Origin: Nitrospirota bacterium
GTDB taxonomy: Bacteria; Nitrospirota; Thermodesulfovibrionia; Thermodesulfovibrionales; SM23-35
Reading direction: 5' to 3'
Length of the DNA stretch: 64,000 nucleotides
NCBI GenBank assembly: GCA_013388455.1
Contig: JACAFF010000039.1
Location: forward strand, 32,282 to 96,281
The notes beneath the pieces are model-generated. The model saw only the letters and a list, made by a program, of their open reading frames with translations, had not been told where the DNA came from and searched no databases. Below, piece after piece: positions 61,467 to 64,000 of the stretch. The position numbers were made by a program, and so were the translations under genes. The first letter of the stretch is position 1; every line of letters starts with the position of its first letter.

Positions 61467-62520
61467 TAAATTAAAGATGATCGAAAATAAATATGATGAA
61501 CTTACAAGACTTCTTACAGATCCGCAGGTACTTGCGAATCCATCCGAGATTCAAAAATTTTCGAAAGAACAAGCAGATCTCCAGCCACTTATTGAAAAAA
61601 TCCAGGAATATAAAAAGATTTTAGTGGATATTGAAGATACGGAAGAAATTCTTAAAGGTGGAGACGGTGATATCCGTGAACTTGCACATGAAGAAATCAA
61701 CAGTTTGAAAGAAAAAAAACTAAAGATTGAAGCAGATCTTAAGACTATGCTTCTGCCCAGAGATCCGAGGGATGAAAAGAACGTTATACTTGAAATCAGG
61801 GCAGGAACAGGAGGAGAAGAGGCAGCTCTGTTTGCTGCTAATCTTTTCAAAATGTATATAAAATATGCTGAGCAGAAGAGATGGAAGATCGAGATGATAA
61901 ATTTAAATTCTACAGGACTCGGAGGAATAAAAGAGGTGATTGCATCAATACAGGGGAAAAATGCATACAGCAGGCTTAAATATGAAAGCGGTGTTCACAG
62001 GGTCCAGCGTGTGCCGGTTACCGAAGCATCAGGCAGAATTCATACATCTGCTGCAACTGTTGCTGTTCTTCCAGAGGCTGAAGAGGTAGATATTAAAATA
62101 GATGAGAAAGATCTCAGAATAGATACTTTTTGCTCTTCTGGTCCTGGTGGTCAGGGAGTGAACACAACATATTCTGCTGTCAGAATTGTTCATGTACCAA
62201 CAGGTCTTATTGTGCAATGTCAGGATGAACGATCACAAATCAAAAATAAGGAAAAGGCAATGAAGGTTCTCCGGTCTCGGCTATATGATATTGAGATGGA
62301 GAAGCTGGAAAAAGAGAGGTCTATGGAAAGAAAATCACAGGTAGGAAGCGGTGATAGAAGTGAAAAGATAAGAACATACAATTTTCCTCAGAATCGTGTG
62401 ACTGACCATAGAATTGGATTGACTCTCCATAAGCTTGATAAAGTCCTTGAAGGTGATATTGATGAAATCATTGACAGCCTTATTACTCATTACCAGGCAG
62501 AGAAATTGAAAGAAATTTAA
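61459..62520 (+). CDS. prfA: Peptide chain release factor 1
   Basis: Terminates translation at UAA/UAG. The tripeptide anticodon motif region reads [17 protein letters not shown] (PVT, RF1-type; RF2 would be SPF) and the catalytic [17 protein letters not shown] near residue 228 contains GGQ. 353 aa, normal length, no RF2-like frameshift site. It overlaps DUF1385 by 8 nt. prmC, often next, is absent. Confidence 0.96.
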   Translation: MLDKLKMIENKYDELTRLLTDPQVLANPSEIQKFSKEQADLQPLIEKIQEYKKILVDIEDTEEILKGGDGDIRELAHEEINSLKEKKLKIEADLKTMLLPRDPRDEKNVILEIRAGTGGEEAALFAANLFKMYIKYAEQKRWKIEMINLNSTGLGGIKEVIASIQGKNAYSRLKYESGVHRVQRVPVTEASGRIHTSAATVAVLPEAEEVDIKIDEKDLRIDTFCSSGPGGQGVNTTYSAVRIVHVPTGLIVQCQDERSQIKNKEKAMKVLRSRLYDIEMEKLEKERSMERKSQVGSGDRSEKIRTYNFPQNRVTDHRIGLTLHKLDKVLEGDIDEIIDSLITHYQAEKLKEI

Positions 62521-62560
62521 AAATTTTCCAAAATAAAATTATTGTATGTTATACTTGACC

Positions 62561-63340
62561 ATGCGTAAATATATTTTAATTATTTTAATTCTCTTTTCTC
62601 TTTCAACTTTCTTTATTTGTAAAGAAATTTACAGTACAGAAAGAGTTGACCATGAATGCATTAAATGTCATCAGATAACTAATGAAGAAGCAACGAATTT
62701 GCTTAAAGAAATCATTCCCGATATCAGAATTCTGGAGATTAGGAATGCAGCGATTAAAGGATTATGGGAAGTATCAGTTGAACGAGGAGGGCAGAAAGGG
62801 GTAGTTTATATTGACTTCTCTAAAAATCTTTTAATTTCAGGTTCTATATTAAATGTAAAAACAAAAACAAATCTTACACAGGAGAGGCTTCTTGAGATTA
62901 ATAAAGTGGATATTTCGAAAATTCCACTTGATGATGCTCTTGTAATGGGTGAAAAGGATGCTAAGCACAGAGTAATCGTTTTTACCGATCCTGATTGTCC
63001 ATTCTGTTCGAAACTTCATCAGGAGATGAAGAAGGTTATAGAAAAGAGAAAGGATATAGCATTTTACATAAAAATGTTTCCATTACCAATGCATAAAGGA
63101 GCATATGAAAAAGCTAAGGCTATTGTCTGTGAAAAATCTCTTGCTCTTCTTGATGATGCCTTTGCAAAAAAGGAGTTGCCGAAAGCAACATGTGAAACCA
63201 AAGTTCTGGATGAGAATTTGAAACTGGGTGAGAGTGTAGGTATCTCCGGTACACCAGCTATAATCATGCCAAACGGGACGCTTGTGCCGGGTTTTAAAGA
63301 GGCTGATGCCCTTATTGCACTTATAGACAAGTTTTCTTAG
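62561..63340 (+). CDS. DsbC/DsbG-like periplasmic thiol-disulfide protein with CxxCH motif
   Basis: Signal peptide (MRKYILIILILFSLSTFFIC), then CIKCHQITNEEA near residue 33: a CxxCH that matches a heme-c-type motif, although a lone motif can also be a zinc or thiol site. A DsbC-like N-domain follows (KGLWEVSVERGGQKGVVYIDFSKN), then a thioredoxin domain with DPDCPFCSKLH near 146 and cis-Pro SGTPAIIM near 233. 259 aa. ATG 62561 lies only 5 nt after an extended -10 (TGTTATACT), so the mRNA may be leaderless. Probably an isomerase or thiol donor. Confidence 0.83.
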   Translation: MRKYILIILILFSLSTFFICKEIYSTERVDHECIKCHQITNEEATNLLKEIIPDIRILEIRNAAIKGLWEVSVERGGQKGVVYIDFSKNLLISGSILNVKTKTNLTQERLLEINKVDISKIPLDDALVMGEKDAKHRVIVFTDPDCPFCSKLHQEMKKVIEKRKDIAFYIKMFPLPMHKGAYEKAKAIVCEKSLALLDDAFAKKELPKATCETKVLDENLKLGESVGISGTPAIIMPNGTLVPGFKEADALIALIDKFS

Positions 63341-63376
63341 AGATCCATAGCCTCCACAATTTATGATTCCAATGAC

Positions 63377-63408
63377 ATAAAGAGCAGATGCATTTATCTG
63401 CTCTTTAT
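63377..63408. terminator. Bidirectional terminator hairpin
   Basis: ATAAAGAGCAGAT and ATCTGCTCTTTAT form a perfect 13-bp stem with loop GCATTT between two convergent genes. A/T-rich flanks on both sides fit termination from either direction. Confidence 0.7.
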
Positions 63409-63443
63409 GTATAAATTTTCAAAGATAAAGCGCGTAGTAAAAA

Positions 63444-64000
63444 TTACTCAAACGGGCCGTAAGTGACTGCATTATTTGTTTCATTGCTCTCTGTTATTGT
63501 ATTGTCTGCGTCAATCACAGCAATCACATATTGTCCTGAGGCGGTCTCGCCGATGGGTAATTTGTATTTGAGTTTTTTGTCTTTGCTCATCCCGGCTTTG
63601 ACCTTCCCTGTGGATGATTCCTTCAGTAAGATATCGTCTGCATCATATACAGCATCATTCGACAGATAGAATCGGAGGGCAGAGGAAGAGGCTGTTTCGT
63701 TGCCTGTATTCTGTATATTCAGTGTCCCGATGATTTTGCATTTGGCGCCGGAGCTCGTCTCCTTGCATGTCTGGGTCATTGATGACCAGGTCCCTGTGAG
63801 GTCTGGCAGATTAGCAGCCTGAGTACCACCTATTCCGCTCAGTGATACATTAAGTGTTGGTGTGTCAGTATCATTAGAAGCTATCTGTAATGTTGCAGTT
63901 TTTGACCCTTCTGATGTCGGAGAAAAGGTTACTGTAACAGTGCAGCTTCCACCTTGAGAGATTGTTGGTGTAAGGCTTGTGCATGTGCCTAACTGAAGTA
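63444..64000 (-). CDS. C-terminal part of a secreted protein with choice-of-anchor-D-like and CARDB-like repeats (partial)
   Basis: The frame is open to the right edge (about 185 residues read). It first shows an immunoglobulin-like repeat (SCTVTVTFSPTSEGSKTATL, ASNDTDTPTLNVSLSGIG, typical of choice-of-anchor D/ASH modules), then a CARDB-like domain (FYLSNDAVYDADDILL, VIDADNTITESNETNN). This is the end of a long exported repeat protein, probably Cys-containing. Its G+C (about 47% in sampled lines) is well above the neighbours, suggesting different ancestry. Confidence 0.75.
   Translation of the reverse strand, partial: LQLGTCTSLTPTISQGGSCTVTVTFSPTSEGSKTATLQIASNDTDTPTLNVSLSGIGGTQAANLPDLTGTWSSMTQTCKETSSGAKCKIIGTLNIQNTGNETASSSALRFYLSNDAVYDADDILLKESSTGKVKAGMSKDKKLKYKLPIGETASGQYVIAVIDADNTITESNETNNAVTYGPFE

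Noticed and set aside
1..64000. tRNA, rRNA or CRISPR features
   Set aside because: I scanned for T-loop motifs, long rRNA-like blocks and regular direct repeats and found none. A covariance-model search would be needed to exclude a degenerate tRNA.

Overview
The window is a dense, AT-rich bacterial chromosome segment (coding DNA mostly about one-third G+C by eye) with about 68 protein genes on both strands. I found no rRNA, tRNA or CRISPR array. The cell is Gram-negative (MlaEFD lipid transporter, RlpA, outer-membrane-type lipoproteins, PilT, ExeA/GspB secretion helpers). It is probably anaerobic or hydrogen-using: a periplasmic group 1 [NiFe] hydrogenase with its protease, an EtfAB pair whose alpha subunit carries a ferredoxin domain, pyruvate phosphate dikinase, a GAPN-type aldehyde dehydrogenase and a DsrE-like protein. 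Gene content and low G+C fit a Nitrospirota (Thermodesulfovibrionia-like) bacterium. That placement is inference; no marker in the window proves it.

Layout. 1-1924: secretion accessory pair gspA-gspB. 2096-4065: etfB-etfA. 4077-8907: a relic of a tyrosine recombinase, then fabD-xerC-hslV-hslU-rlpA. 8925-11460: phosphotransferase, HAD phosphatase and aroE, translationally coupled. 11480-14961: a MITE-like repeat, a structured leader and the hydrogenase operon. 14974-17674: a class A PBP converging on ftsY. 17892-18203: a DsrE-family gene interrupted by an in-frame UGA at a normally cysteine position. 18433-21815: asd, mtaD, DUF523/DUF1722. 21819-24211 (minus): recR and three exported thioredoxin-fold proteins. 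24373-31140: ppdK, rpsO-pnp, an M16 protease and a FmdB zinc ribbon. 31250-36112: gapN, a PPC-domain protein, a LuxR-type regulator, a diguanylate cyclase and a PilZ protein. 36123-44138 (minus): osmC, pgpA, thpR, recA, pilT, recX, a lipoprotein, alaS, an M28 peptidase. 44298-49200: mobA, tatA, alr, mlaE-mlaF-mlaD. 49234-51134: a second MITE-like copy and a PA2779/C39-peptidase/TPR cluster. 51194-57677: a PilZ protein, then on the minus strand gcvH, lpdA, an orphan helical protein, ftsB, a GH57 enzyme and dtd. 57984-63340: ankyrin lipoprotein, coaE-ribF, rpmE, DUF1385, prfA and a DsbC-like thiol protein. 63444-64000: the end of a secreted repeat-domain protein in DNA of clearly higher G+C.

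Strongest observations: (1) a candidate selenocysteine UGA in the DsrE-like gene, with a small hairpin at the expected bacterial SECIS distance; (2) a pair of non-coding elements with about 38-bp imperfect terminal inverted repeats, at 11480-11656 and 49234-49382; (3) a run of ten A residues that breaks a C39-peptidase lipoprotein just after its start codon, suggesting slippage, phase variation or a sequence error; (4) a hydrogenase small subunit with a proline-to-cysteine change predicting a medial [4Fe-4S] cluster, preceded by an attenuator-like leader; (5) an integrase fragment and a 14-bp perfect palindrome upstream of fabD.
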